The notes under the pieces are model-generated. The model did no database searches, was not told where the DNA came from, and saw only the letters and a program-made list of their open reading frames with translations. This document shows, piece by piece, positions 7,887 to 17,126 of a DNA stretch of 22,914 bases. The stretch comes from an uncultured Flavobacteriales bacterium. Its GTDB lineage: Bacteria > Bacteroidota > Bacteroidia > Flavobacteriales_E > Vicingaceae. The DNA is taken from contig CAJXRL010000011.1 of the NCBI GenBank assembly GCA_913059105.1, forward strand, positions 1 to 22,914. The letters run 5' to 3'. The position numbers and the translations under genes were made by a program. Numbering within the stretch: the first letter of the stretch is position 1; every line of letters begins with the position of its first letter.

Positions 7887-9152
7887 ATGAAATCTTTACT
7901 TGAAATATTAATTCTATTTATCATTTCAATTGCGTTTGCTTGCGCGACTAGTAAGGAAGGCAAACAAGTAAAAGAAACGATAACAGCAGAATATATTTTA
8001 GGCAACCCTAATTACACGGCCATTTCATTTGGCGGATTTAGAGAAAAAACGAGAGAGATCTGCCCTTCTGTTGAGGATTTAAAGGAGGATATGAAAATTT
8101 TATCAGCGATAGATATTAAAATTATTCGAACGTATAGCACTCAGTTATTTCCTCATGCTGAAAGAGTATTAAAAGCCATTCAGGAGTTGAAAAAAGAAGA
8201 TCCTGCATTTGAAATGTATGTCATGTTAGGCTCATGGATAGAGTGTGAAGGGGCATTTACTTCAACTAGGGATCACACTAAAGAAAACGTTAAGGGAAAT
8301 CAAGCTGAGATAAAGAGGGCGATTGAGTTAGCAAAAGAGTATCCTGACATTATTAAAATTATTGCAGTAGGAAATGAGTCTATGGTGCACTGGGCTGAAA
8401 CGTATTTTGTTTCCCCAAAAGTGATTTTGACCTATGTTGAGCAGCTTCAAAACTTAAAAAAGGAAGGAGATTTAAATTCAGATTTGTGGATTACCAGTTC
8501 AGACAATTTTGCCTCTTGGGGCGGCGGGTCAGCTGACTACCACGATGGTGACTTAACTAAATTGATAGATGCAGTGGACTATGTTTCGATGCATACTTAT
8601 CCTTTTCATGATACGCATTACAATCCAGAGTTTTGGCAAACCGATTCTACAGCGTTATCAAAAGGTAGAATTCAATTGGTACAAGAAGGAATGTTGAGAG
8701 CCAAGAACTACGCGATTTCTCAGTACGAATCCACTAAAAAATACATCCGTTCAATTGCCCCTAACAAACCCATCCATATCGGAGAAACCGGCTGGGCAAC
8801 TTCCGCTTATACCAATTATGGAGATGAAGGATCTCACGCAGCTGATGAATTCAAACAAAAGTTGTATTACGATTATATGAGAGAATGGTCGAATGTAAAT
8901 GGATTATCTTGCTTTTTCTTTGAAGCTTTTGACGAACCTTGGAAAGACTCCAATGATGCAAGAGCCTCGGAAAACCATTTTGGTTTGATTACAATTAACA
9001 GTGAGGCCAAATATGCTTTATGGAGCCTAGTGGATTCAGGAAAATTTAAAGGCCTCATTCGAAATGGCAATTATATTTCAAAAACGTACGATGGAAATGA
9101 AGAAAAATTGCTTCAAACCATATATGCTCCCGCAACCAAATCCAAAAAATAA
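7887..9152 (+). CDS. GH17-family beta-1,3-glucanase, lipoprotein
   Basis: 421 residues. A signal peptide with a lipobox ends at C19 (SIAFAC), so a lipid-anchored protein in the periplasm or on the cell surface is expected. The catalytic barrel shows the two GH17 glutamates: the acid/base E164 in AVGNES and the nucleophile E300 in HIGETGWATS. Conserved stretches include SMHTYPFHD (234-242) and FFFEAFDEPWK near the C terminus. Known GH17 enzymes of this type hydrolyse, or in some cases transglycosylate, beta-1,3-glucans such as laminarin and its oligosaccharides. The gene lies 1 nt after the kinase and 3 nt before the sugar porter. Endo- versus exo-action cannot be decided from the sequence. 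Confidence 0.9.
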   Translation: MKSLLEILILFIISIAFACATSKEGKQVKETITAEYILGNPNYTAISFGGFREKTREICPSVEDLKEDMKILSAIDIKIIRTYSTQLFPHAERVLKAIQELKKEDPAFEMYVMLGSWIECEGAFTSTRDHTKENVKGNQAEIKRAIELAKEYPDIIKIIAVGNESMVHWAETYFVSPKVILTYVEQLQNLKKEGDLNSDLWITSSDNFASWGGGSADYHDGDLTKLIDAVDYVSMHTYPFHDTHYNPEFWQTDSTALSKGRIQLVQEGMLRAKNYAISQYESTKKYIRSIAPNKPIHIGETGWATSAYTNYGDEGSHAADEFKQKLYYDYMREWSNVNGLSCFFFEAFDEPWKDSNDARASENHFGLITINSEAKYALWSLVDSGKFKGLIRNGNYISKTYDGNEEKLLQTIYAPATKSKK

Positions 9153-9155
9153 GTT

Positions 9156-10694
9156 ATGACTAAAAAAGTAATATTAATAGCATTTGTAGTTTCATTAGGT
9201 GGCTTTCTATTCGGTTTTGATGCCGGAATTATTTCTGGTGTTATGTCATACGCTGGTCCTGAGTTTGATTTAAATGATATTCAAATCGGTTGGGTTGTTA
9301 GTTCTCCATCTTTTGCTGCAATGATTGCGATGCTTATTGCTGGTAGATTAAGCGACATTATAGGAAGAAAAAAGATATTAATTTTTGTTGCATTTTTATA
9401 TGCAGTATCTGCAGTACTTTCTGCCATTGCCAGCTCCTACGAGATGCTTTACATTGCTAGAATGATTGGAGGATTTGGATTTGGAGCAGCTCTTGTTTTA
9501 GCCCCAACCTATATTGCTGAAATTTCGTCCGCAAAAAATAGAGGAAAACTTGTTTCATTGCAGCAACTGAACATTGTTCTGGGCTTCTTTGCAGCCTTTT
9601 TAAGTAACTATTATTTAAATAAAGTAAATACTGCAGGAAGCGAGTTTTTCACAGATGAAAACGTTTGGAGATGGATGTTAGGGATAGAATTTATTCCTGC
9701 GATTTTCTATTTTATTTTCATGTTTTTTGTTCCAAGAAGTCCTAGATGGTTGTACACTAAAAATATGGTTGCTGAAGCGAAATACGTGTTAAATAAAATT
9801 TACGGCAGTGAAATAGCCTCTGAAGAAATCAGAACGATTGAGAATGTTGCAAAGTCAACAGACAATTCAAAGGTTTCTCTTTTGTCGTTGCTGAAACCAT
9901 CCCTCAGATTCATTCTTCTTGTGGGGCTAGTTATTGGAGTTTTACAACAAATCACAGGAATTAATGCCGTCTATTTTTACGCAACATCTATATTTAAACA
10001 AACTGGAATAGGCACGGATGCTTCATTTTCCTCTGGAGTACTACTTAGCTTTATAACTGTTTTATTCACTTTCGTTGCAATATTCCTCATTGACCGAATG
10101 GGAAGACGTCCTTTACTTTTAATAGGAGTTGCAGGAATTTCAATCAGCTTACTGCTTTGCGCATATGGTTTCAATCAGGCAACCTATAAATTAACGGCTA
10201 ACGATATCTCAACTATTGAAGTGTCAGGTATGAGTTCTGAACAACTTGCTTTTGCGATTGACAAAGAGTATACAAATGATTTGGACTTTAAAAATGACAT
10301 GAAGCAATCATTGGGAACTCAGCTTTATGCTAAAAATGAAGGTGCTATTCTAGAGGCAGCGACTTCTATCAATGCTACCTTGATATTAATTGGCATCTTA
10401 GGTTTTATTGCCTGTTTTGCCTTTTCTCTTGGACCGGTAATGTGGGTGCTACTATCAGAATTGTACCCCATTAAATACAGAGGCTTGGCTATAGGAGTTA
10501 TAGGATTTGTAAACTCGTTTACAAGTTGGGTCGTTCAGCAAATATTTCCATGGGAATTGTCTAACCTCGGAAATGCATTGAGTTTTTTAATTTTTGGTTT
10601 GATTGCCCTAGTAGGATTTGCTGTTCTATTGAAAATATTACCAGAAACAAAAGGTAAATCTCTTGAAGAAATTGAAGCAGAATACGTTAAATAA
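9156..10694 (+). CDS. MFS sugar porter (sugar:cation symporter)
   Basis: 512-residue inner-membrane transporter of the sugar porter family (the XylE/GalP/GLUT group) with 12 predicted helices. Signature motifs in order: GFLFGFDAGIISG (16-28), GRLSDIIGRKK (63-73), PRSPRWLY (193-200), QQITGINAVYFYA (264-276), DRMGRRP (313-319), and PETKGKSLEEIE (496-507) at the C terminus. It probably brings glucose, released by the glucanases, from periplasm to cytoplasm by ion symport; the exact sugar is inferred from context. An unusual feature is a hydrophilic stretch of about 65 residues between helices 9 and 10 (about 340-405), which should face the periplasm and is longer than in XylE. Three nt separate it from the GH17 gene. 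Confidence 0.92.
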   Translation: MTKKVILIAFVVSLGGFLFGFDAGIISGVMSYAGPEFDLNDIQIGWVVSSPSFAAMIAMLIAGRLSDIIGRKKILIFVAFLYAVSAVLSAIASSYEMLYIARMIGGFGFGAALVLAPTYIAEISSAKNRGKLVSLQQLNIVLGFFAAFLSNYYLNKVNTAGSEFFTDENVWRWMLGIEFIPAIFYFIFMFFVPRSPRWLYTKNMVAEAKYVLNKIYGSEIASEEIRTIENVAKSTDNSKVSLLSLLKPSLRFILLVGLVIGVLQQITGINAVYFYATSIFKQTGIGTDASFSSGVLLSFITVLFTFVAIFLIDRMGRRPLLLIGVAGISISLLLCAYGFNQATYKLTANDISTIEVSGMSSEQLAFAIDKEYTNDLDFKNDMKQSLGTQLYAKNEGAILEAATSINATLILIGILGFIACFAFSLGPVMWVLLSELYPIKYRGLAIGVIGFVNSFTSWVVQQIFPWELSNLGNALSFLIFGLIALVGFAVLLKILPETKGKSLEEIEAEYVK

Positions 10695-10700
10695 AAACAC

Positions 10701-11897
10701 ATGAAAATCATCTCAAAAATCCTCCTTGTTCAATTTGTTGTACTGCTTGCGGCTTGTTCAGAACAAGCTGCTTCAAATAAAAATGAAGTGAAGACAGCGT
10801 CAAAAAATAGTATTGAACCTACTGTTGTTTACTTACAACCTGATGTAGCTGAATTTTCGGTAGAAATAAAAGAAACCGGACGATATGAGATAACTGTATT
10901 TGGCTCTCAAGACAGTGTATCACAAATTTGGATTGAAGATTATATCAATAACAAAGATCAAAGAACCTACAACATAACAGGAAGTCTAGATTTGAATAAA
11001 GAAGGAACAGGAAAAATTACTGGTTCTCCTCTTGCAGCAAAAATGCATCAAATGAAAGTTCACGTTGAAAAGGGGACGTACATAGATAGCATCAGTTTCA
11101 AACTTATTACACTACATGTTCAAACGCCCAAAGTGCTTTCCCAAGAAATGACAGGCGATAATTGGGATCTAGTTTGGTCGGATGAATTTGACGGCGACGG
11201 CTTAGTGGACTATTCTAAATGGAGTTATAATGCCGGTAATTGGGGTTGGGGGAATAACGAACTTCAATATTACACGGCGGAAGATTTGAAAAATGCAAGA
11301 CAAGAAAATGGGGTTTTAATTATTGAAGCACACAAAAATGAAAATAACAGATATTGGAGTTCCGCTCGATTAACGACCCAAAGCAAAGTTTCCTTCAAAT
11401 ACGGTCGAATTGAATATAGAGCAAAAGTTCCTGCAGGACGAGGTACATGGGCAGCAGGTTGGTTATTGGGCGACGCGTATCAAGATGAATTATCTTGGCC
11501 GTATTGTGGTGAAATTGATGTTCTAGAATGCGTAGGATATGAAATTAACGACACTACCGGTAGTGGATTAAATCATGCTACTTGCCATACAAGAGCCTAT
11601 TATTTTAAACAAGGGAATCAAATAGGAAGTGAAATTGAAATTGATAGTATGAATACCAAATTTCATACCTATGCAGTAGAATGGTATCCAACCAAGATTG
11701 AAGGGTATTTAGATGGAGAATTATACTACACGTACGACAAAAATGCCAATGACCTTGAATGGCCATTTCATCAACCCCAGAACATTATAATAAACCTTGC
11801 CGTTGGTGGTGGATGGGGAGGTGCAAAAGGTGTTGACAGCAGTTACACTTCACATCAGTACATTTTAGATTACGTCCGAGTTTACGAGAAAAAATGA
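10701..11897 (+). CDS. GH16-family beta-glucanase (laminarinase-like), lipoprotein
   Basis: 398 residues. A lipoprotein signal peptide ends at C19 (VLLAAC), followed by a Ser/Asn/Lys-rich linker. An N-terminal region of about 100 residues (40-140) looks like a beta-sandwich, perhaps a carbohydrate-binding module. The GH16 catalytic domain runs from about 155 to the end (WDLVWSDEFDGDG at the start). The active-site motif is E271-I-D-V-L-E276, with nucleophile E271, D273 and acid/base E276. The extra residue between D and the second E is the beta-bulge type typical of laminarinases. The enzyme should cut internal beta-1,3 (or mixed 1,3/1,4) glucosidic bonds outside the cytoplasm. Its stop overlaps the GH30 start by 4 nt (ATGA), indicating coupled translation. 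Confidence 0.92.
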   Translation: MKIISKILLVQFVVLLAACSEQAASNKNEVKTASKNSIEPTVVYLQPDVAEFSVEIKETGRYEITVFGSQDSVSQIWIEDYINNKDQRTYNITGSLDLNKEGTGKITGSPLAAKMHQMKVHVEKGTYIDSISFKLITLHVQTPKVLSQEMTGDNWDLVWSDEFDGDGLVDYSKWSYNAGNWGWGNNELQYYTAEDLKNARQENGVLIIEAHKNENNRYWSSARLTTQSKVSFKYGRIEYRAKVPAGRGTWAAGWLLGDAYQDELSWPYCGEIDVLECVGYEINDTTGSGLNHATCHTRAYYFKQGNQIGSEIEIDSMNTKFHTYAVEWYPTKIEGYLDGELYYTYDKNANDLEWPFHQPQNIIINLAVGGGWGGAKGVDSSYTSHQYILDYVRVYEKK

Positions 11898-13393
11898 ATA
11901 TCAAAGTCGTCATCATAATCATTCTTCTAGCAGGCGTTTTGTGCAATAAAAAAGATAAGGAAAAATTAGAAGTTCAAATTTTTCAAAGTTCAGCGGAAGG
12001 AGATCATTTTGCTGCGATAGATTTGGAGGTAAATAAAAGTTCAAAGATGGATACATTAATCTTGTTTCCAGAGCGTACTTTTCAAAACATCACCGGTTTT
12101 GGTGGTGCTTTTACTGAAGCATCTGCATCTTTGTTAAACCAAATGAGTGCAGAAAAAAGAAAGGAGATCTTGACCTCTTACTTTTCAGAAAGTGGTGCAA
12201 ATTATTCCTTGACTAGAACTCATATCAACTCCTGTGATTTCTCACTAAACAATTACTCCTATGCAGAAGTTGAGAATGATACTACCTTAGAACATTTCAA
12301 TATAGAACCAGATAAGGGAGATTTAATTCCAATGATCAAGGCCGCTCAAGAGATCTCTCCAGAAGGGTTTAAAATAATAGCATCGCCTTGGACCGCTCCA
12401 CCTTGGATGAAAACAAACAATGCATGGAACGGAGGAAAACTAAAAAAAGAATTTTTTCCAACTTGGGCCAATTACTTCTCAAAATACATTTCTGCCTACA
12501 AAAATGAAGGAATTGACATCTGGGCTGTTACAGTAGAAAATGAACCTTTAGGAAATGATGCAAATTGGGAAAGCATGCATTACTCTCCTGAAGAAATGGG
12601 AGAATTTGTTAAAAATCATCTAGGCCCTCAATTTGAGAGAGATGACCTAGCTCAGAAAATATTAGTCTACGATCAGAACCGAGGAGAAGAATTAAAGGAG
12701 TGGGCAGATGTTCTATTGAAAGACAAAAGTTTGGAAAAATACATCTATGGTACTGCTGTGCATTGGTACACAAGTACGAACAATGTCTTGGAAGAATCAT
12801 TGAATTACACCCATGATTTAGCTCCTTCTAAATCGATTATTCAAACTGAAGGATGTATCGATTCTGAAATTCCACATTGGAAAGACGACAAATGGTATTG
12901 GAGTAAAGAAGCTACGGATTGGGGGTTTGATTGGGCTCCTGAAGAAGACAAAAAAGATCACCCAAAATATGTGCCGGTGTATCGTTATGCAAGGGATATG
13001 ATTGGCTGCCTCAACAACTGGGTTAAAGGTTGGGTGGATTGGAACATGGTTTTAGACAGGCAAGGAGGTCCTAATTTGGCACAAAATTGGTGTATCGCTC
13101 CGGTTATTGTGGACGTAGAAAAAGACGAGGTGTACTACACTCCACTCTATTATACAATGATGCATTTTAGCAAATTCATTCGTCCCGGAGCAAAACGAAT
13201 AGACTATAAACTATCAAATCAGGATCTTATAGCCACAGCTGTGATCAATGAAGATGGTAGTATAGTAGTGGTAGCATTAAACATGACCAATGATTCAAAT
13301 AGGTTTGTTATCAAACTTAACAATCGAGAAAAAGCAATACGTATTCCTGCTCAAGGACTACAAACAATTTTAATAAAAGCAGAAAACATTTAG
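11894..13393 (+). CDS. GH30-family glycoside hydrolase (beta-1,6-glucanase/glucosidase-like)
   Basis: 499 residues with the GH30 plan: a TIM barrel plus a side beta-sandwich. ITGFGGAFTEASA (66-78) opens the catalytic domain and IIASPWTAPPWMK (161-173) is a family hallmark. The acid/base is E217 in TVENEP and the nucleophile E319 in IQTEGC. The C-terminal part (NEDGSIVVVALNMTND) belongs to the beta-sandwich. Bacterial relatives act on beta-1,6-glucan or as beta-glucosidases; next to GH16 and GH17 the likely job is removing beta-1,6 branches of laminarin. The N terminus is a hydrophobic export signal with C17 in AGVLC. Leucine just before the cysteine is unusual for a lipobox, so lipidation is uncertain. 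It starts inside the GH16 stop codon and ends 7 nt before the phosphorylase gene. Confidence 0.9.
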   Translation: MNIKVVIIIILLAGVLCNKKDKEKLEVQIFQSSAEGDHFAAIDLEVNKSSKMDTLILFPERTFQNITGFGGAFTEASASLLNQMSAEKRKEILTSYFSESGANYSLTRTHINSCDFSLNNYSYAEVENDTTLEHFNIEPDKGDLIPMIKAAQEISPEGFKIIASPWTAPPWMKTNNAWNGGKLKKEFFPTWANYFSKYISAYKNEGIDIWAVTVENEPLGNDANWESMHYSPEEMGEFVKNHLGPQFERDDLAQKILVYDQNRGEELKEWADVLLKDKSLEKYIYGTAVHWYTSTNNVLEESLNYTHDLAPSKSIIQTEGCIDSEIPHWKDDKWYWSKEATDWGFDWAPEEDKKDHPKYVPVYRYARDMIGCLNNWVKGWVDWNMVLDRQGGPNLAQNWCIAPVIVDVEKDEVYYTPLYYTMMHFSKFIRPGAKRIDYKLSNQDLIATAVINEDGSIVVVALNMTNDSNRFVIKLNNREKAIRIPAQGLQTILIKAENI

Positions 13394-13400
13394 AAGTAAT

Positions 13401-16400
13401 ATGGGAAAGGATTCAATATTTTTTGGAGATGCCAAGCTGAACTCTGGCGAGAAAATAGTAAGTGGGAAATACGCGATCATAGATGGAGAAGATTTTTTTC
13501 TCATAGAGAATTATTCTAAAATGCGCCCCTTTTTCATGACGATTGTTAGCGCAAACGATCATTGGCTATTTATTGCTAGTAACGGTGGACTTTCAGCGGG
13601 AAGGAAAAATCCAGAACAATCACTATTTCCCTACTACTCTGATGATAAAATTATTAGCTCTACAGGTGACACCGGGTCAAAAACTATATTACGCGTAAAA
13701 ACAGAGGAAGGAATAAAACTTTGGGAACCTTTTACTGAAGCATTTGAGGGCATTTACAATACCACTTCGAATCTTTATAAAAACAGAGAAGGAAGTAAAA
13801 TCATCTTTGAGGAAACGAACCACGATTTAGGTCTCTGCTTTCGTTACGGTTGGATGTTTTCTGAGAAATATGGTATCGTAAAGAAATCACAACTTATTAA
13901 TTTAACCTCTAGGAGTATTGACGTTGAACTATTAGACGGCATACGGAATATTCTTCCATATGGAGTGAGCAGCGCACTGCAAGATATTAGAAGCACGCTT
14001 GTAGATGCTTACAAAAGATGCGAATTAGATACCAATGTTAATCTTGGGATTTATTCATTAAGCTCTATGATTGTTGACAAAGCTGAGCCGAGTGAAGCTT
14101 TGAAAGCAACAACCGTTTGGTCAGTTGGAATCAAGGCCGATTCAATTCTACTTTCATCTTTGCAACTAGGAAGTTTTAGAAATGGCATTGGTACAACGAC
14201 AGAAAAAGATATTAAAGCGGAAAAAGGTGCATTTTTTATTACTTCGAAACAACGCATAGCAGGGAAAAAATCTGCTACTTGGGCAACAGTTGCAGAGGTA
14301 AACCAATCCGTTACCAAGATAGTACAGCTTCAAACAGCACTTTCAAGCGAAGATAGCATGTTAAGTACCGTGCAAACTGACATTGATAAAAACAAACAAG
14401 ACTTGCGTAAAAAGATTGGTCTAACTGATGGCATTCAACTTTCTAAAGATCGACTATCAACAGGTCGTCATTTCTCAAACGTTCTATTCAACATCATGCG
14501 AGGTGGAACTTTTGACGATCAATATGAAATTGAAACTGCTGATTTTTTATTGCATATCAAGCAAATGAACATGCAGGATTATCAGCGTTTAAAACCTGTT
14601 TTAAAAGCTCTACCTGAACAAATCTCTTATCACCAGCTGAGACATTTCTTGGTGGCTTCAAAACACCAACATACCATGAGGTATTACTTGGAATACTTGC
14701 CGCTATCTTTCAGCAGAAGGCATGGAGATCCAAGTAGACCTTGGAACCATTTTTCTATCGAAACGAAAGACGAATACGGCAAGAAACTAAGAAACTTTGA
14801 GGGCAATTGGCGTGACATTTTTCAAAATTGGGAAGCGCTAGCATTCAGTTATCCAGAATTTGCCCTTGGCATGGTCGCCAAATTTGTAAACGCCTCTACC
14901 ATTGATGGATACAATCCATACAGAATTTCAAGAGATGGAATTGATTGGGAGATTGTAGAGCCAAGTGATCCGTGGTCGCACATCGGTTATTGGGGAGACC
15001 ATCAGGTCATCTACTTGTGTAAATTATTGGAAATTTCATTGCACTACCAACCTGAACGTTTAAAAAGCATGTTGAGCAATAAGATTTTCACGTACGCCAA
15101 TGTCCCCTATAAAATCAAAGGGTATGATGCCATAGCCATTAATCCAAAAGATACCATTGATTTTGACCATGAGCTTGAAGCTTCCATAAAGGAAAGAGTA
15201 AGTAAAGTTGGTTCCGATGGAAAGCTAGTATGGAATAAGCACAATCAATTAAAGCGGGTCAATCTTACTGAGAAGCTTCTGGTAATGGTACTTACCAAAT
15301 TGTACAATTTCATTCCTGATGCCGGTATTTGGTTAAATACACAGCGACCTGAATGGAATGATGCAAACAACGCATTAGTAGGCAATGGCGTTTCTATGGT
15401 AACCCTGTACTACTTGAGAAGACTCTTAAACTTTGCAAGTGAAATTTATAAAGAGCAGGAAGGATTAACAACGGAAGTGAATAAGCCTGTTGTGGATCTA
15501 ATGGAAGCCTTAAAAAGAGGGTTCTCATTGCACAGTGATAACCTTGGCAAACCGTTTAATGACCAACAACGTCGCCAATTTATGGATGGTTTTGGGGTGG
15601 CAGGAGAACATTATAGAACAACGGCATATGCTGGTTTTACGGGAGAAAAAAGAAAGTTATCCCATCGAGACATGTTGGATTTCTTTGCCCTATCATTGAA
15701 ATTTTTAGAAGATACAATTGATAAAAATTCAAGAGCGGATGGCTTGTATCATTCTTATAATTTGGTGGAATTATCTGAGGGAAAAGCAAGTTACACTCAT
15801 TTGTACGAAATGTTAGAAGGGCAAGTGTCTGCATTAAGCGCTAATTATTTAAACCCAGAAGAAGCGTTAAAGGTATTAGATTCGCTCAGAACTAGTAAAA
15901 TGTTCAGACCAGATCAGTACAGCTATATGCTATACCCTGACAGAGAATTATCTCCATTTTTAGAAAAAAATATAATTAACCCTGAGCTTCTAAAAGGCTC
16001 TCCATTTTTAGACAAATTACTAGCTACCGGCAACACAGAAATAATTGAAAAAGATGTAGATGGGAAACTACATTTCAATGGCAACTTTCACAATGTTAAT
16101 GATTTAAAGAAAGCTCTGCTCTCGATCAAAGATTTTGAGTTAAAGCGCATGGCAAAACGAGAAACCAAACAATTTTTATTGGCCTTTGAAGCGGTTTTTG
16201 ATCATAAAGAATTTACTGGGCGTTCAGGAGCTTTTTATGGATATGAAGGCCTAGGAAGTATTTATTGGCACATGGTTTCGAAACTTTTATTGGCGATCCA
16301 AGAAAATATATATGCTGCTAAGAAGGCAAATTCTTCTGACGGGATAGTTGGAAGACTGATAGAGCACTATTATGAAATAAGAGCAGGTATTGGCGTGAAT

Positions 16401-16865
16401 AAATCGCCGGAGTTATATGGTGCGTTTCCAACAGATGCTTACTCTCATACGCCTAAGTATGCAGGAGCCAAACAGCCAGGTATGACTGGCCAAGTAAAAG
16501 AAGATATCATTAACCGATGGGCAGAATTAGGAATTCATGTAAAAGATGGATGTTTAAGCTTTGAACCTTTTATTTTAAGAAAATCAGAATTTATAATTGA
16601 ACCTGATACTTTGTCTTATTATAATCACAACGGAGATGCATGTAAGATTGAGGTTCCAATAAATGCTATTGCATTTACATATTGTCAGATTCCTATCATT
16701 TATGCAATATCAACCGAAAGAAAAGTAATTGTCAATTATTCGGACGGCACAGCAAATTCGCTAGTTACTAACGTATTGAGCATCCTTGAATCAAAAGATG
16801 TATTCAAACGTTCGGGTAAAATTCAATCCATTCTTGTGCAAATCGAAGAAATGGATTTAATTTAG
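13401..16865 (+). CDS. Large GH94/GH149-like beta-glucan phosphorylase
   Basis: 1154 residues without a signal peptide, so cytoplasmic, unlike the three hydrolases upstream. An N-terminal beta-rich region (about 1-330) precedes a helical barrel. Phosphorylase-type motifs: GYWGDHQ (529-535), EWNDANNALVGNG starting at E651 (D654 aligns with the general acid of the DWND motif in GH94), RSGAFYGYEG (941-950), and YAGAKQPGMTGQVKEDI ending at about 1034 (G1027-M-T-G). ELGIHVKDGCLSFEPFIL follows, much like the GH94 C terminus. Length and neighbours fit GH149, beta-1,3-oligoglucan phosphorylases of about 1100 residues that I recall from bacterial gene clusters with GH16, GH17 and GH30. Expected reaction: beta-1,3-glucan oligosaccharide plus phosphate gives glucose 1-phosphate. 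Family GH149 is my best inference; GH94 or GH161 would be alternatives. It is the last gene of the run. Confidence 0.8.
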   Translation: MGKDSIFFGDAKLNSGEKIVSGKYAIIDGEDFFLIENYSKMRPFFMTIVSANDHWLFIASNGGLSAGRKNPEQSLFPYYSDDKIISSTGDTGSKTILRVKTEEGIKLWEPFTEAFEGIYNTTSNLYKNREGSKIIFEETNHDLGLCFRYGWMFSEKYGIVKKSQLINLTSRSIDVELLDGIRNILPYGVSSALQDIRSTLVDAYKRCELDTNVNLGIYSLSSMIVDKAEPSEALKATTVWSVGIKADSILLSSLQLGSFRNGIGTTTEKDIKAEKGAFFITSKQRIAGKKSATWATVAEVNQSVTKIVQLQTALSSEDSMLSTVQTDIDKNKQDLRKKIGLTDGIQLSKDRLSTGRHFSNVLFNIMRGGTFDDQYEIETADFLLHIKQMNMQDYQRLKPVLKALPEQISYHQLRHFLVASKHQHTMRYYLEYLPLSFSRRHGDPSRPWNHFSIETKDEYGKKLRNFEGNWRDIFQNWEALAFSYPEFALGMVAKFVNASTIDGYNPYRISRDGIDWEIVEPSDPWSHIGYWGDHQVIYLCKLLEISLHYQPERLKSMLSNKIFTYANVPYKIKGYDAIAINPKDTIDFDHELEASIKERVSKVGSDGKLVWNKHNQLKRVNLTEKLLVMVLTKLYNFIPDAGIWLNTQRPEWNDANNALVGNGVSMVTLYYLRRLLNFASEIYKEQEGLTTEVNKPVVDLMEALKRGFSLHSDNLGKPFNDQQRRQFMDGFGVAGEHYRTTAYAGFTGEKRKLSHRDMLDFFALSLKFLEDTIDKNSRADGLYHSYNLVELSEGKASYTHLYEMLEGQVSALSANYLNPEEALKVLDSLRTSKMFRPDQYSYMLYPDRELSPFLEKNIINPELLKGSPFLDKLLATGNTEIIEKDVDGKLHFNGNFHNVNDLKKALLSIKDFELKRMAKRETKQFLLAFEAVFDHKEFTGRSGAFYGYEGLGSIYWHMVSKLLLAIQENIYAAKKANSSDGIVGRLIEHYYEIRAGIGVNKSPELYGAFPTDAYSHTPKYAGAKQPGMTGQVKEDIINRWAELGIHVKDGCLSFEPFILRKSEFIIEPDTLSYYNHNGDACKIEVPINAIAFTYCQIPIIYAISTERKVIVNYSDGTANSLVTNVLSILESKDVFKRSGKIQSILVQIEEMDLI

Positions 16866-17126
16866 GTAGTCTTCAATACTATATTAGTTTCTTGAATTGA
16901 CGTAAAGCATTATTAATCTGACCATATGGTGTTTGCCAAAAATCGTAACGCTTCTTAATCCCTTCATACATTGGTTATGTTTAAAGAGCATATCTCTTAT
17001 GGACTAGCAATTCAAATCCATCTTACAAAAAAAGAGATGGAAGAATGGTATTTAGTTCACGTACAAGGGTAAAAAGTACATATGATATAACATTTGCTGC
17101 TTTACCTCTAATCAAAAGAGTTGTAA
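16866..17126. other. Intergenic gap with two tiny open frames, possible gene relic
   Basis: This 261-base gap separates the glucan operon from the secreted-protein array. It holds two diverging short frames. A 30-residue one on the minus strand (16971-16879) is rich in aromatics (KKRYDFWQTPYGQINNALRQ), and a 31-residue one on the plus strand (16977-17072) reads KEHISYGLAIQIHLTKKEME. Both could be remnants of decayed genes; I recognise neither. A weak 7-bp hairpin (TCCATCT/AGATGGA, 17017-17041) lacks a T-run. I see no convincing terminator or consensus promoter, although transcription of the next gene may start here. Confidence 0.4.

Noticed and set aside
13401..16865. Reading the 1154-residue protein as a secreted hydrolase like its neighbours
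   Set aside because: It starts MGKDSIFFG with no hydrophobic signal, and its motifs are those of GH94-like phosphorylases.
17017..17041. Hairpin TCCATCT/AGATGGA as terminator of the glucan operon
   Set aside because: Only 7 bp, an 11-nt A-rich loop and no following T-run; not a credible intrinsic terminator.
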